Assembly (NCBI RefSeq): GCF_011397635.1
Contig: NC_064759.1
Span: 16,415,428-16,479,427, forward strand
Direction of reading: 5' to 3'
Source: Epinephelus fuscoguttatus
Taxonomy: Eukaryota > Chordata > Actinopteri > Perciformes > Serranidae
Length of the DNA stretch: 64,000 nt
Position 1 is the first letter of the stretch; each line of letters begins with the position of its first letter. This document shows positions 43,501-58,243 of this stretch, in pieces. Under the pieces are notes generated by a model. That model had not been told where the DNA came from and did no database searches. It saw only the letters and a program-made list of their open reading frames with translations. The translations under genes and the position numbers were made by a program.

Positions 43501-45801
43501 ATGGTTGCCGCTCGAGTACGCAGTTTAGTGAGTCTGTTGTACGAGCTCTTATTGCTTCAAGCACAAGCTGCAGTTCAGGAGTTATCAGCAGGTCAGAGTC
43601 TGATGATGGAGCATACTGACCTTTGAGTTATTTATTTCTTCTTGACAATATGCCAGTATTTGAGTGCTGAGTATTTGAGTTTCCATTTTTCAAAAATAAA
43701 TGCAAAGAAATGTTGGTTTTTTGCACTTTTTTGTTTTCCCTACTGTACCACAAACATAGCAATCCATGACCCACAAACCTACGTGCACACGAGCCGGGAA
43801 TTTTTTTGTATGGTTGCACCCCTTGTGTTCAAGTGCTGAGAGGACTTCCTGACAAATTGGAGGCATGAGCCAGTTTCACACACAATCATTAGATCACCTG
43901 CCAGTTGACAAAGCCCGCTTGTGCTGAGTCTGTGATGGCAGAAGCGACAGGAGGAAACAGAGCTGCACAGATCATGTGAATGGCATGCAGTGGGATGAGC
44001 AAAGCTAAGAGGCGAGTGCAGGCCATGCAGTTAGAGGTAAATGTATGTTGGCAGTAGCTAAAGGGAGAGAAAGAGTTGGAACACAATGGTGAGAGAAGAG
44101 AGGAGCCTGTTACTGAACCATCAGTGGTGGTAATGAGACACAGGTGCAGCCCGTGGAACCACATCCTCTATCAGAAAGGAGGACGGGAAGCCTGGAAAGT
44201 AGTCAAAAATACTGTAGAGCTACAAGACAGTAGATTCAATGCAACATTTCACTTTGATAGAACATTATTACTTATTAGCATGCGCACCCCCACAGGAGTT
44301 CTCGAACAATCACCCGAAAACAGTAGGCACCCTGGGGATGTGTCATTACTCTGGGCGCCCAGGCTTTATCTAACTCTCCATTCATTTGCATCTATTTTGA
44401 GCGCCTAGTTAAAAAATCCTAAGTGCAACACATTAAAAACAAGCATGACACGCAGCCACATCATAGAAATAATTCTGGGTCTTTGTTTGTAGTTCATCAT
44501 CATCTCTGATCATCTCATTTAGACTTGGTTTTCAAACATATGCTAATGAATGAGGAGCCAGGAAAAGCCAGAGCTTTGCAACACTGCAACCGATTTCAGC
44601 ACTAGATTGTTAATGAACTTATATTTGGGTTTTGCCTGCTAAAAACAGAAAACGTTGGATTAGTTGGAAAAGCTGCTTTGAAAATTGGTTAGCAGAAAAG
44701 ATGCAATGAGAAAAAAAGATTAAGGAGGACCGAGGGGAGAATGTAAGGTGACAGATTGAGATAGGGAGAGAGAGGAACAGAGAGGCAAAAGAGGAAAGAA
44801 GGGCACAAGCTGCACAGGAAAAAGGTGTTAAGACAGTGTCAGGGGTGTTGAATCAGAGGGGTGTGTGCGCGAGGATGTGAGCAGCAGATATGCACTCCCT
44901 GCCGCAGGCTAGGTGGGGCGACTATACTTGTTTTTCTTCCCCAACTTCCAGATCAGTCGAATGCACAAACCAGATGGAAGGTTTAGGAAGGGAGGAATCC
45001 CATCAGTAAACAAGTGTGTGCGGGCGATCCAGAGCAGGTGCAGTCAACAAGTGCATGTGGGTGCATGGTTTGTTTGAATGGTCGACATCAGAGAGTGTGA
45101 GAGAATGGCCTTTGTATTCAGCCAATACTGAGTGAGTAAATATTTTGGAAAGGGCATGCTGCGTCGGTAGATTGTTCTTTTAAGCAGCGGGGGTGACAAA
45201 CGGAGGAGGGAGAGATGAGAGGGAAGGAGATGGCGAGCTAGAGGAAACTGTGAAGCAGCAGCTATGTTTATTCCACCATGCAGAGTGGCGAACACAAACT
45301 GAGCTTTGTCCTGCGCCTGGGCTAACTTAACGTTAGAGCTAGCTGTGAGACCTCGAAGAGACGCGAGCATAAACTGCTTTGCTCTTTCCCCTTCATTTGC
45401 TGCCAAATGACATCGCTTACTCTGCTACGGGGTTGCCCTCGCTGCCAGTGGCTGCTATCATGAATGAACAATGTGTACTTCTCAGGGTCCCTGCCTCTCC
45501 TCAGGGTGCCTCACCGCAGGCCGAAGGTGTACGCTACAGTACACGAAGCTATGCATAAGATGGTATTCATGCCGAGGCAGCCCTGTTAGAGAGATGTTTG
45601 ATGTGTCTCATTTTCTTCTGTAGGAACATGGTGTGAGTAAGAATAAACACGCGAACAACACGCCAAACACGCATGCCGCAGTGTGACCTCCAAGACTGCC
45701 CTGTTGTGTTTGTATGTATTTTTTTGCTATTGTGTGAGGGTAGGATGGCTTCAGTGGGGGGTGAGGGATAAGAGGGGTCATTCATTCATCTCACACCCAT
45801 C

Positions 45802-45842
<41 letters not shown>

Positions 45843-47518
45843 CCCCTCCCTCACAGGCCTTTCATCTTTACTCTCACAGGCTTCTCTTGTTCTGTCAGTC
45901 TCGCTGAAGAGAAAGATGGGGGAAGAGAGAGGGAGAAGGAGAGAGAGATGGAGGAAGGATGTCAGGGAAGGGGTGGGTAAAGGGGGAAGAAAGAAAAGAA
46001 CAACAAGTGATTTCAGTTTCCTCTTCCCTGCAAAATCATCTACCCACCCGCCCCCACCTAACTCCATCACCTCCATTTGGGGGAAAGAGTAACAGGTCGC
46101 AGAAAGTTCTCTCTGCTCCTGTGCATTTCCTTTTCATCTTTTTCCACCCTTCATCTCTTTAATTGTATCCTTCTCATCTCATCCTCCCGTTGCCTCGCCT
46201 CACCCCCACTCATCCCTTCCCCTCTTCCTCTGTCCATCCCTCGCTCTCCCTGGGGCTTGCCTCAGTGGGTCGGTTCCAGTCTGTCTGTTCGCTGATGACT
46301 CCACTTGGAGCAGATGTGATGCTCAGCAGCTGTTGCTCTGCTCTGCAGCATCACCCCTCCCTCCGCCCCCTTTCACCTCCACTTCTATATCTTTCTTTGC
46401 TTCCCCTTCAACGTCTCTTATGTTCTTATTTATCTACGTGTTTTTTTGTTTCTCCGTTACGCCGTTACTCAAGTGTAAATTGGCGAGCTTCATTTTTTAT
46501 TTTGTTCTCAGATCTGTTTTGTCTTCTCTGACCAGCCTCACCAATTCGTTTCAGTCTCCAGCCCCCCGATGCAGCTGTTAACGTTCAAAGCATATTAGGC
46601 TTTTTTGTCATAACAATAAGTCTGGAATCTGCGTGTGTTTGTCTGCCACATGAATGCCAACTGTCACACTGTAATCATGTGAAACAAATGCCGGCCATTA
46701 ATGGCAGCGCTGCAGAGGGCAGAGGGAGGGGACTGTTCCACCATGAATCTAGCAAAATGAGAGAAATGTTGGACAACAGTGTGTTTGTCAATGCAAGTGT
46801 GTGTTTGTGTTGTTGTTTATCCATCCAATGACACAGTGTTGTTCAAAGCCAGGCCCAGAGCTAGAATTAGAATATCTATGTTTAGCTTGATGTTGAGATT
46901 TATAGAGACGAAATGGGACTTGGACACTTGAAGAGTGATGAATGGGTTTTATTTAGGCTTACTCCCATCAGTGCCCAGCGCTTCTTCACATGGACTTATT
47001 AGAATTTTTATTGGCTCTCTCTGTTCATTTCTTTCAGTCTCTCAGCCTCCGTCTCTCTGCGAGGATTGGCTGGCTGGTGAACTGAGCATCCTCTGACAGG
47101 TGCCCTCTTGTCTGAGATTAGAAGAGAAGAGGGAGATGAGGAGGGAGGGGGTTCACGTCACTTTGATGACTTCAGCCTGGAGAAATCTGTTTCTGGACAG
47201 GCGTGTGGTTGTTTCTGTGTGGCAGGGCGCGTGTGTGAGTGTGTGCATAAGTACGCTTGTGCGTGTCACATCTGTAATTGGCTGCCGCAGCCGCTGCCGT
47301 CGTGCTCAAAGCTCCGGCCTCTGATCTTGTGGAAATCTGGGATCAGCGTGGCAGATCCGCCTGCTAATCAGCACTCAGAGCCCTCACACAGGAACGTCAA
47401 CCTGTGCTTCACTCTGCAGGCTGGAATATCACCGCATTCAGGATTTAATCGCTCCAAAAATCCCTTAATGGGAAACGTTACATGCAGTCTAATTTGAGGA
47501 TGTTGAGATAAAACTTTG

Positions 47519-47552
<34 letters not shown>

Positions 47553-50500
47553 TTGTTACAGCAATGGTGTTTGTGTGTTCTGTGCACATGACCGAAACAC
47601 TGATAAGAGATATCGAGCGCCACTTTTCCCCTGTGGTCCCAGATGATAAGATTACAACAAGGCCAGATCACTGGAGGCTGTCTTTGCACTTTACCCTCTT
47701 CGGTCTCTCCTCTCTCCTCTCTCTCTCTGTGACCGGTGAGTGTTCATGGTGGCATACGGCACAGCGTCATTGGGAAATTCATAAGGGGGAATCATCACTC
47801 ATTCCTGGTTCCCCTTTGAGGACTGGGCTAATTAGCCGGCGTCTGTGATTAGCTGGCTTGTGTTTGATCTGCTTCACTCCTCTCCCTCTCTGTCGAAAAA
47901 AGGCTGCCTGCCTGGGCCACGATTTGGCTGCAAGGTGCACCCAATCCACTCAGGCAGACACACAAAGACTCGAAAACAGACACACAAAGATGCACACAGC
48001 TGCAGATTTTTTCCTGCCTTTCGGAGACACTGCAGGTGGCCTCAGAGACACTGTATCATACACCAGCAGACAGCCACACACACACAAACACACGTGAGCT
48101 GTAGAGCTCCAAACCAGAGCATGTAGCACTTTGGTAGAAAGAGTACAGCTGTTAATATTTCACCACTGCATACCAGGAACTATGTTTACTTTCACTTAGA
48201 GTTTCAGCCTGTCAATGAAATTCCCCTGAAAAACACATTGCTTACTAAAGCAACACAGGGCATGGGTGGCTAGCTGAGGAGTGGATTTACTTAACTTAAC
48301 CCCAAGTGATTACAGCAAAAGATGGGCGAATTATGAATGTAATTAAATTTGTACAAATCCCCCTTTGCTCCCCTTTTGCATTAGGTCTCAATGGCAAAGC
48401 ACAGTAGGGGATATCCATGCTGCGTTTTAATATGACACAAATAGGAGCAATTCTTTGGTGCGTGACAGAGCACTGTCTAATTACACAGAAGCTGTGATAT
48501 TGAAGGGCCCGTCTGTCCTTGAAGCTGGCCACTGGAGCATGGCAGGGCCATCTCTTGGCTGTTCATACCCCCATCTATCTACCCCTCACTTCCCAATCCT
48601 CTATCTGTCACTCTGCCTTAAGGGTGGAGATGGTAAACAAAGGCGGCTCCAACTCAATGTAATGACGACCTGACGGGATGACTCCAGCAGCTTTGGTCTG
48701 TTCTGGCATGTGTGTGTTTGTTGTTGTGCTCCTCCTTATGATCTCTGGGAAGTGGCTTCAATCACAGTCAATTGTAGCATCATTGTGACTGCTGAGCCAT
48801 TACGAGCTAAAACCGGGGTTCATGCAGTTATTGAGGGGAAACCTCAATCCACTGCTGTCCGCCTCTCAGACAGGTAAAGGGGCTGAGGATGGCAAGCTGT
48901 TTATTATGGAGAGGTTACTGTTTGGAGACTTAAGCTCCTGTATCTTTAAATAGAACAATTGGCTTTTGATTGGTTTTTGATTTTAATTAGCCCTGTTAAT
49001 TAACCTCATTTTTTTTCATAGATGTATTCTATTTATTATTTTTGACTGGCAGACAGCAGAGGTTTCCTGTGAATGGCATTGGATTGGTTGACCTCCTTTA
49101 CTTGTCACACTTGACACTAATGCATTTTCATTATTGATTAAACTGTTGATTACTTATTTTGAAATCAAAATCTCCTTGAACCAATTTATAATATATTATA
49201 ATTTTTTCAAAATTTTCTATTACATAAAATAGACTTTTTAAAAAATATATTTTTACTTTTATTTGACCAGGATGCCCCATTAAATCACATTCCAGTCCTA
49301 TCAGAACAAAAATCTGTTTGACAAAATAGACCTTGCCAAGGTAGCTGCTGTACAAAATCACAAACTATTAAAAATTTCACAATAAAACAGAAGAACAGCT
49401 GTTTAACACAAGAAAAACAACCACATTCTACAAGTTTCTACTTGTAGATCTTGTGCAGATTATTCCATACCCAACATGCAAAGTACACAAAATCTTCATT
49501 TTTGAGGAGCTTGAACCAGTCAATATTTGACATTTTTGCTTGATTTAAAAAAAACTAAATAATTAAGATTGTTTAAAACTAAATAATTAAGATTGTCAAA
49601 AGAGTTGATTGCTCCTATTTTGATTTGACTAAGCGATTTACACATTTATTTACACGTAAACTCAAAGTGCTTTTCATTGAAAGACAACATGTAGAAGAAA
49701 ATATGAGAATCTAGGTGGCATAAATAACATGTATAAGAATACAGTTTGAGCATCAACATCAGCACAATCAGAAAGAGAACTAATCTGTATAAAGATAAAG
49801 AAGTCATTGTAGATGCAGAAGAATATACAGAGTGAGACTGAGCATTACAGTTATCAACAAATTAGTCCAGTGAAATGTTTAACAGTCAATTAAGGTTGCA
49901 TGTAAACACAGTAATGATTAAACGTCGCTAGCAAAGACAGACTTTTCATTGAAAATGAATCCGAGCAGTTATTCTTAGCCACTTTTATCAATCTTTAATG
50001 GAGTCCTTTGACCCTCTCCTTTTATCTGTGTTTCATAGCTTATCGCTGAAGGACAGAAACAGTATTTTTCACACCTTTTTTGAAGTTTTTCGGAAGGAAA
50101 TACAGGAACTTGGATTCCTTTGTGGCCAGCAAATTGTAAGAAAAATGATGCGCATACTAAGGCACTTTATGCAAGTAAATTTCTGCTTTAAATACTTTGA
50201 TATATTTATCATCTCTTCTGGCTATTTAATGTTGTATCGTTTTTGTTGTTTTATTTATTTATTGTAAAGCTTTTACTGTGACTTGTGTGATTTCTTTTCC
50301 TTGGTAGTTTATATGTGTATTATTTGATATGTCACGCAGGTGCTTTTTTAAAGATACTCAAATTTGTTTTATGTCGTATTTTATTATTTTACCTTGACTG
50401 TGGCCATGCAGCCAGCCACATCTTTTCAGAATATTCTGTGGTTAAAGTTATTCAACAGATTGATGTGAAAGGAAATAACGGGTTATGCACCACTCCCTCT

Positions 50501-53500
50501 TTTGATCTGTCTCCTTGAGCTGTTTGTCTGTCTGTCTGTTTGTCTATTAGTTCTTCAGTCATCCCTCCACCCGCTATCATCAAAACAATATGCCACGTAC
50601 CCTAGGCAAGTTGTCATAGTGACTGTCCTTCAGAGAATACTCAAAGTTGATCTTAATGTTCAGTACAAACGGATGGAGGGAGGGCCAGAGAATAACCCTG
50701 AACTCAACCTTTTCATACTTTCCTGCTGTTTATTACTCTCTGCTCCATTGTATCTTATAGAAACTGCAGTCCAAGCCTTCTCTCTTGTTTCCTTTCTATC
50801 TCTGTTTCATCCTCCCTCTTTGGTATCACCTTTCCCCTCCTCCTTTGTGGGAGAACTGATGGGAGGTGTGTTGAAGTGAAGAGTTTCATCTTACCTGCCT
50901 CCTATTGAGACTTGAAGACAATAGGCTGTTCACCTCCGCCCTCACAGCTCACTGCAGACCTGCGGGAAGGAAACTCCAACGCATACAATGCAGCTGCTCT
51001 AATACACAAAGCGTGGATTCTTTCTGCTTTTTAATTGCTTCAGTTATCTATTGTCCCCGCTCCTATCTTTCTGCTCTGTTTTCCCACATCCTACCTACCT
51101 GATGTTTACTAATTGTTGCCATCTTCCCACCTCAGTGTAGCTCTCATTTATCTTCATGTAAAATAAATTACAGCCATCGCATGTCTTTGTTAGATTTTTA
51201 AAATGCAGGTGGACTAATCGGCCATCTATATCTCTGACATTTGAGAAACACACAGCAGTGTTCCAGTAATATGAGTCATATCATAATAAATCATAACTTT
51301 TGCTCTTACTGTATGCTGGCAATACTTCTGCAAGAGCAGACACTCTACTTTTTTTTTTTTCTTCAAGTAGTGGGTGGGTGTCATATTTTGGAACATAACT
51401 TGCCTGTCCTCTCAAATCTCTCCCTGCAGACTTCTTTTCCGTGCTCCTACACAGACTTGCCGTCAGTAATTCAATCCAGCTGGTTGTTGTGACGGACACA
51501 GTCATCAGTTTATCATAATATTGGTACGCACCTCCTTGTTTGTTTGCTCGTGGTGCCTGACCTTCTGTCTTCCATATGGCCGGCATTGATTTGGTAACAC
51601 GCTGTGTGATCCTCCTGACAGATTGACTGTGTTGATAGCCGTCTCCCTCATATCACCGTACTGCATTTTAATCCGTTAATGTGCAGCATAAATTGGATTG
51701 GTCTCTCACCCCCTCAACTGTGAATGAGCTGCCTGTTGACAACGTTGTTGACCAATGGGCTCGTCAGTAGCAGGCTGAGTGGCAGTCCTGACACTGAGGG
51801 AAGAGCAGCTGGGAAACGAAACCCCCCCAAGGTGAAGTAAAGGTGAACGCTGGCGTCGAACAACCTGGAAACACAGCTGTGTTTGGGTCCGGAGGCGGGG
51901 TTGTCATGGAATTCCTTTCACTTTAACAGGCGACTCGTTTTTTTTAAATCGGGGAAAGGATCACACCCAGCCTGAAATATCCTCTCTGACACCTCGGAAG
52001 ACACTCACATCCAAGTGTTGTTAGGGAGGCGAAAATAGGACACATAATCACATTATGTTAACAACTGACATACCGAGAGATGGATGTATGCACACACATG
52101 CACATTCAGGAAAGGATGGATAGAGAGATAGACACACACATAGTCCAACTTGGACATTTGTGGAACTAACTGGCACTTGTCATCCAGCTGTGCACTTCTG
52201 ACTTAGCCTGATCCTTTAATTCATGGCTATTTCCGAAGTGAGATGCCACCAGACTCTGGATATGGACTCACACACACACACACACACTCACTTCCAAAGT
52301 CATTCCGAGAGTGATGTCTGAAGGATTTTTTTTGGCAAGCTTACTGCTCGACCTGATAGAGAAGTGCAAGGCCTCAGCATGCATAATGGGGAATAGATCA
52401 AGATATTTCCCACACACTGACCCTAGACCTGCCTGAAAAATGTTTTGCCAAAGCCCCGGATTTACATTTTATGCCTGCACACGGACTGCAGATCTGTCAC
52501 TACGGTCACCCGGCAGTAAAACCCCAAAATTACATGCAGGGCTAAAATAACATGCCCGGTACAATTACCATGAGGAGCGATGGCACACAGGGCTAGAATG
52601 AAGAAGTCAGACAGAAAAAGAACTAGCAGAGTTTAAAAAAAAAAAAAAGAAGAAAAAAGTAGTCAAGGAAGAGCAGAATGAGCCAGAGGGATGAAAAGGA
52701 TTTATTCCAAAATGAAAAGACAGGACAGGGCGATGGCACAGAGGGGGAAGGGAAAAAAAGGAAGAAGTGAACGATGCCGAGAGAAGGCAAGTGCGGTGGA
52801 GGTAGAATGATGTGCAGGGCCCGAGCAGACAAAGCAGAGCCAGGAGCCGCAGGGGAGCTGGGTGTCTGTCAGCCATCCAGCCAGTAAGTTATTCAGTCAC
52901 TTATTCAGTGGGTTGGAGCGATAGCAGCGGCAAGGCAGTATAGAAGCAGCAGTTATTTGTTTGGCTCAGGAGAGCTGTGTCCTTTCTGTCCACAGTAAAC
53001 TGCCTGTTACAAGCAAGACTTTACTGACCCTAAACGGGCCCAGCGCCAGATGAAAACATGCAATGCCATAAAACCACGCTCACGTCTTTGTGACCTTGGT
53101 CATTTTCTTTTTTTGTGTTTTATGCTTTAGACACTTCAGCTTTACACAGTTGCTGCATTCCTTCCCGTCCCACCGTCATGTTGTATCTCAGTCTTTTCCC
53201 TTTTGACCATCTCTCCTTCCCTCTTTTTGCTCTCTTTCCTCTCTCCCTCTCCTGGGTCAGGTACAGTGTAGATGTTGGTGTTTATCAATAATGAAGAGAT
53301 GAGAGGAGGAGGAGGAGAGCACACTGCTTTCGTTCTTACCCGGGGATGAATTATTCACTCAGTGGAGAAGAGTGCCTCTCCACCCCGTGTGTGTACGATC
53401 TTGTGTGTTTCTATGACTGCCTGTCTAAATGTGGTTATACTTTACCTAGCAGATGTACGTGCAGAGATGTGTTTTGTCTCGCAGCGACCCCCCACCACAC

Positions 53501-54268
53501 ACACACACACACACACACACACACCATTTTGACTACTTTGCAAGTCATTTTTATCTCTTATGCACGGTTTTCCCTTAGCTTGGCAGATACTAAATGATTA
53601 AGCGTGGTGTGTATGTTGTTGGTTGTAAGGTTCATCTGTTGCGAGGCGTGATACGCCACAGTAAAACAAAAGAAACCAGCATGTATAGTTGATGGATCAC
53701 TCCTGTTTTTCCAATTTCATTCAAACAAACAGGATTCCTATTTCAGACCTGTTTGCCCGCCAGAGCTTGCTAGACCTGAAATATTCTGTTTGTGGTGTAT
53801 ACATAACTGAGAATGGAAGATAGAAGATGAGAGAGCGAGACAGGTCCACAGAGAGGCGTATGCATGGGCTATTGTGTATGTAATTTCTTGTCAGGGCCCC
53901 TGCAGTTAAATGGCTTGGAAATCCTATTGTAAATTCCTCTACTTTGTCAGTTTCCTTTTACTCTCAGTCTCATACATACTGTATAGACATATAGTCTCAC
54001 TGCAAGACTGAGGTCATAGTCCAGCTTTGGAGGCAGAATGCTTTGGCATTTAAAGCTGAAGTGTTCATACTTTTGAAAGTATTAAACTGTCTTTTTGAAG
54101 GGTTTATAAACTTTCCTGCTGGGTCTTTTTTCATTAAGATGATGCACTTAATTGAATTGGCAAATGCTTATTTTTGCAAATGATATTCGCTCGAGTCCTA
54201 GGGCATGTTTGTTATAAACAGGCAACTAAATAGGAATATGCATCAGGATACAGATGCATGTGTGTGTT

Positions 54269-54314
<46 letters not shown>

Positions 54315-57300
54315 CACCAAGCGCTCACACCTCCCAGTGCAGATTTCTCCTCCAGCTGTTCATTTCTCCTTGGCACTTTGAAGCCTGTTCATGTCTCCCC
54401 GTGTCCCTCCCTCCAAACCCGTATTTCTCCTTCGCTCCCCTTCTGTTACATTTCATGCATTTCTGCCTCTCTTCCTCATTTATTCCTGTGTGTCTGATTC
54501 CCCTTCTCTTTCCACACTGTGTTCAGAGTCAGTTATCAAATATTTCATCATGTCACTGTGAACAAAGTAAAATGTAGCACTCGCTTCTTCTTGCACTTTT
54601 TTTTCCTCCCTGCTCCTGTTGCATCACAGGGGTTGGTTTTTTTACCTGCTGTCTCCTGCATGCAACCTCACTGTAACACCAAACCCTTTTTACAACTGTG
54701 TTTCTTTGTGACATTTCCAAGCTGATTGAACATCTACGGTGATTTTTGAGAGCAGATCTCACACGATAGCCTTGGTCTTTTGAAGTGCATTTCTTTATCA
54801 AACCAAGGTGCTTTTGACTCAGTTGCTCCCGCTAGTAATGCTCACAGCATGAATGGATTATAATAGGATGTCATCTGAGAAGTCCATAATGAGCAGTGGC
54901 TACTTCTAAATGTAGCTTTCTCATGTGATATCGATTGGCCCCTTATAGAGAGCCCAGTGGAAAGGTCAATGAGAAGCTGAGACACATTTCAAGTCTTCAT
55001 TTCCTAGTTTTATTCTTGGCTTGTCAAACTGCCTCGCCTGTCAAAGCTAAGCTGCATTCCCACTCTGCTCCCTGCATACCAAAGTATCCACATCTAAATG
55101 TGTGTGTGTGTGCGTGTGCAGTGTATGCACGTTCATTGTGGGTTTGCATGGCTGTGTGTGCGCCCACATTTGTGCGCGTTCATGTGAAGGTCAAAGGAAC
55201 CAGCGCTGCAACAGTGTCGGGTAGCAGCAGCAGCAGCAGCAGCAGCAGCAGTCGACAGCAGGTTCAGGTTGGTGCTGTTTCAGACTCCAGCTGATAATGG
55301 CTATTAGTACATACCAGCAGCAGTTTGGACATGACACCCAGCCACAGTGGTGTCACTGTTTTGGTGTGGACACAATAATGGCAGCATCAGACAGAAATCA
55401 CAGCTACACAGGCAGGCATTTAAGCTAGACTGTCAGATAGTAAACATGTTTTTAAAATAGAGGTTAAAGAAATACCTGATGGCTCAGACATATTGTGTTA
55501 CATAATATCATTCAGTCAATTTATTTCAGTCACTTTATGTGCTGCTTTTAGTAGTTCTACTATAAAGTTTGAGCTGTATCAAATGTTTACTGACTGTAAG
55601 TGAGGGTACTTACTGTCATTTGTAATTTTATTATTGTTCATATATTGTTTTTTGTCCTTGTAGTTTGCCTGTATCTTTTTTTGCTCCCTTTTGCCTTTGA
55701 TTTTTAATTACATATACTTGCAGTGTCTGAAATTAACTTTTTTACTCACCGGCCAAAAGGACTGGTAGATGAAAAAGACTGACTGGTCAAGAGTATTTTT
55801 TGCCAGACAAAATAATGGTAGCGAGCAGCAGACTGGCAGCAAGTGATAGTTTTGTGGAGTAGCCGATGTCCCAAAGGGTAAATAGTGAGTCAGTTTTGCT
55901 GGTTCGACACATGTAAAAACACATCTGGTAGTGTGTGTGTGTATGTGTGCGTCAAAGTCCGGCACAGATAGCTACAGAAGCAGTGTGCCTGTGGATGACA
56001 CCAAAACTCGGTAGGGACTAGGGCAGCAATTTACGGTTATATCCATTGTCGAGTAATCTGTCCATCATTTTCTTGATAAATTGAATAGTTGTTTGGTCAG
56101 ATGTCAGAAAATGGTGAAAAATGTCGTGTTTTCCAAAGCCCAAGATTATGTCATCAAATGTCTTGTTTTGTCTATGACCCAAAGATATTCAGTGTATTGT
56201 CTTAGAGCAGGAATAAAACCAGAAAATCTTCACATTTAAGAAGCAGGAATCAGAGAACTGTGACTTTTTTCTTTAATATTACTCAAACAATTTATTATTT
56301 ATCAAATTAATTGGAGGTTAGTTGAAGAGATGACACTAATCGATAAATCATTGCAGCTCAACGAGAGCCTCTCAGCATAGTTTTAAATTGCATGACTATT
56401 TTGGTGCAAACATTTACCCACCAGTGTGGCCTTTTGAGATGTATTTGCCAAACAGAATATCTACCTGGATTCGGCACTTGGCAGGTGTTAATTTTGGACC
56501 CTGTTTACTTGTGTGTACCCCAGGAAGAAGAGTAGTTGATATTTTGGTAGTGGCAAATGGGGATCCAAATAAATAAATAAATAGAATGTGTTACATGTTT
56601 GACCGTCTGTGGTTATGAGTTTCCAAAGCTGCACAAAGAAAAGATTTCAAAAGAGATAAACAATCAGCAACCAAATTACAGAAGCATCAGTCTCAAAAAT
56701 TGCAATATTACAGTATCCAAAGTGATAAAGGGAACAGTATTGAAGATGTAGTGAGCAGAAACAGCAGTCACAAGCTGTTGCTCGTCATGGATAGACAGGT
56801 TAGTTATGAAACACTGGGACATTTACATTTTTAATATGTTGAAACTGTATACCAGCACAATGGATTTGAAATGAAACTCGTTATTATGAGGGTTAATTCC
56901 TGACTTTAAGTTTGAATCGAAGGGAGGTAATATCCACGTTAGTTGAACGAGACAGGAATTGTTGCCCTGTCATTGTCCTGCTGCACCGTTCAAAAAAATC
57001 TATGTACAAAAAGGGCGCTGACTGACTCCCACGCAGGAGGTGAACAAAATGGAAGTAAATACTCTCAAACACCCTTTAAGCTGAAAGTCAGCACTTTAAT
57101 CTCAGTTATTGCTTTATTTCAAGTTCATTTACTGGAGTACAGAGCCAGAACAACAGCAAAATGTGTCACTGTCGCAATAGTTACAAGCTGCACTGTACAA
57201 AAGTACAACCCCAGTAATAATCGCAGAATTGAATCGGCTTCTTTGTGCCAATGTCTCAAAAAAACAAAATTGCACATCGGGAGCCACACAAAGCTGGTAT

Positions 57301-58189
57301 TTGGCAGAGCTTTCGTTTAGAAACCACTTGTATCCAAGGCCAGTGCACAAACACGCACACGCTGTCGCACTGAGAATAAAACCCAGAGCACTGAACAATG
57401 GGTAAAGTAACGAGATCTGATAGATCATCCTTTTACTATTGTGCAACACTCAGGGTCTTGTATGGGTGGAAGTTCAAGGATGCCTTCAATCCAGAGTGTT
57501 CCAGCGATCCCCAGCCCGACTGTAAGCAGCAGGCATCCAAGAGACACAGCGCTGGAAAAACACAAAAATAGTGAGGCGACATGGAGGAGTGAATCTGGGG
57601 TTGGCTTTTACGTTCACTTTCTCTGGCGAGCGTCTTTACAAACACTGTCTGACAATCCTGCTTAGTACAAACATAGTGGTGAATATATATAATAACATGG
57701 GCGCTCAACATGCATTTATTACGAGTGAAAAATTTTATGGCAGGAAAGATGATGAGCCCTCCATATGCACAACTGAACCGTTTCAAGGGCTGTCATAAAT
57801 AAGCGGTGTAAAAAGCGGCCTTTGTAAATACAAGATCTAAACATCCCTGTACTTTTTTTTAATGGACATATATTTATTGAGCACTGAGCTCAAAGGTAAT
57901 TTATGCCTGTGCATCGACCCAAAGAGGATGGGAGCTGTTTGTAAATGCGAGTGTTTTACTCATTAGGTGTTTTACATTATTGTGCTCATAGGCACGCAAT
58001 CATTAAGCCACCAGCACTGCTTAGGTGGTTGTATACTACACAGATGTTCTCTGAGGTCTGAGCAAAATGTGTCTTACAGTATCTTAGTAAGCCATAACAT
58101 CACAGGTGCCACCCTTGGGTCCAAAACTCAGCATGTGAAGTCATCAAGCTTGAAAGGTGGGATGGGAATCATTCTAATTCTCCTGTATG

Positions 58190-58243
<54 letters not shown>

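Larger units (their letters stand above)
39561..49239 (+). other. Nectin-like intron 1, middle part
   Basis: No exon recognised. It holds GT and CA microsatellites (40505-40570, 45800-45843, 47520-47551), pyrimidine-rich tracts (41120-41350, 46120-46560), purine-rich tracts (44700-44820, 45900-45990) and a MITE-like repeat copy (43060-43260). Confidence 0.6.

Noticed and set aside
45044..45406. 120-codon - strand frame starting MAANEGERAKQF in a CpG-richer patch
   Set aside because: It looked protein-like at first, but there is no family, no partner exon and no conserved motif. Frames of this length recur by chance in this window.
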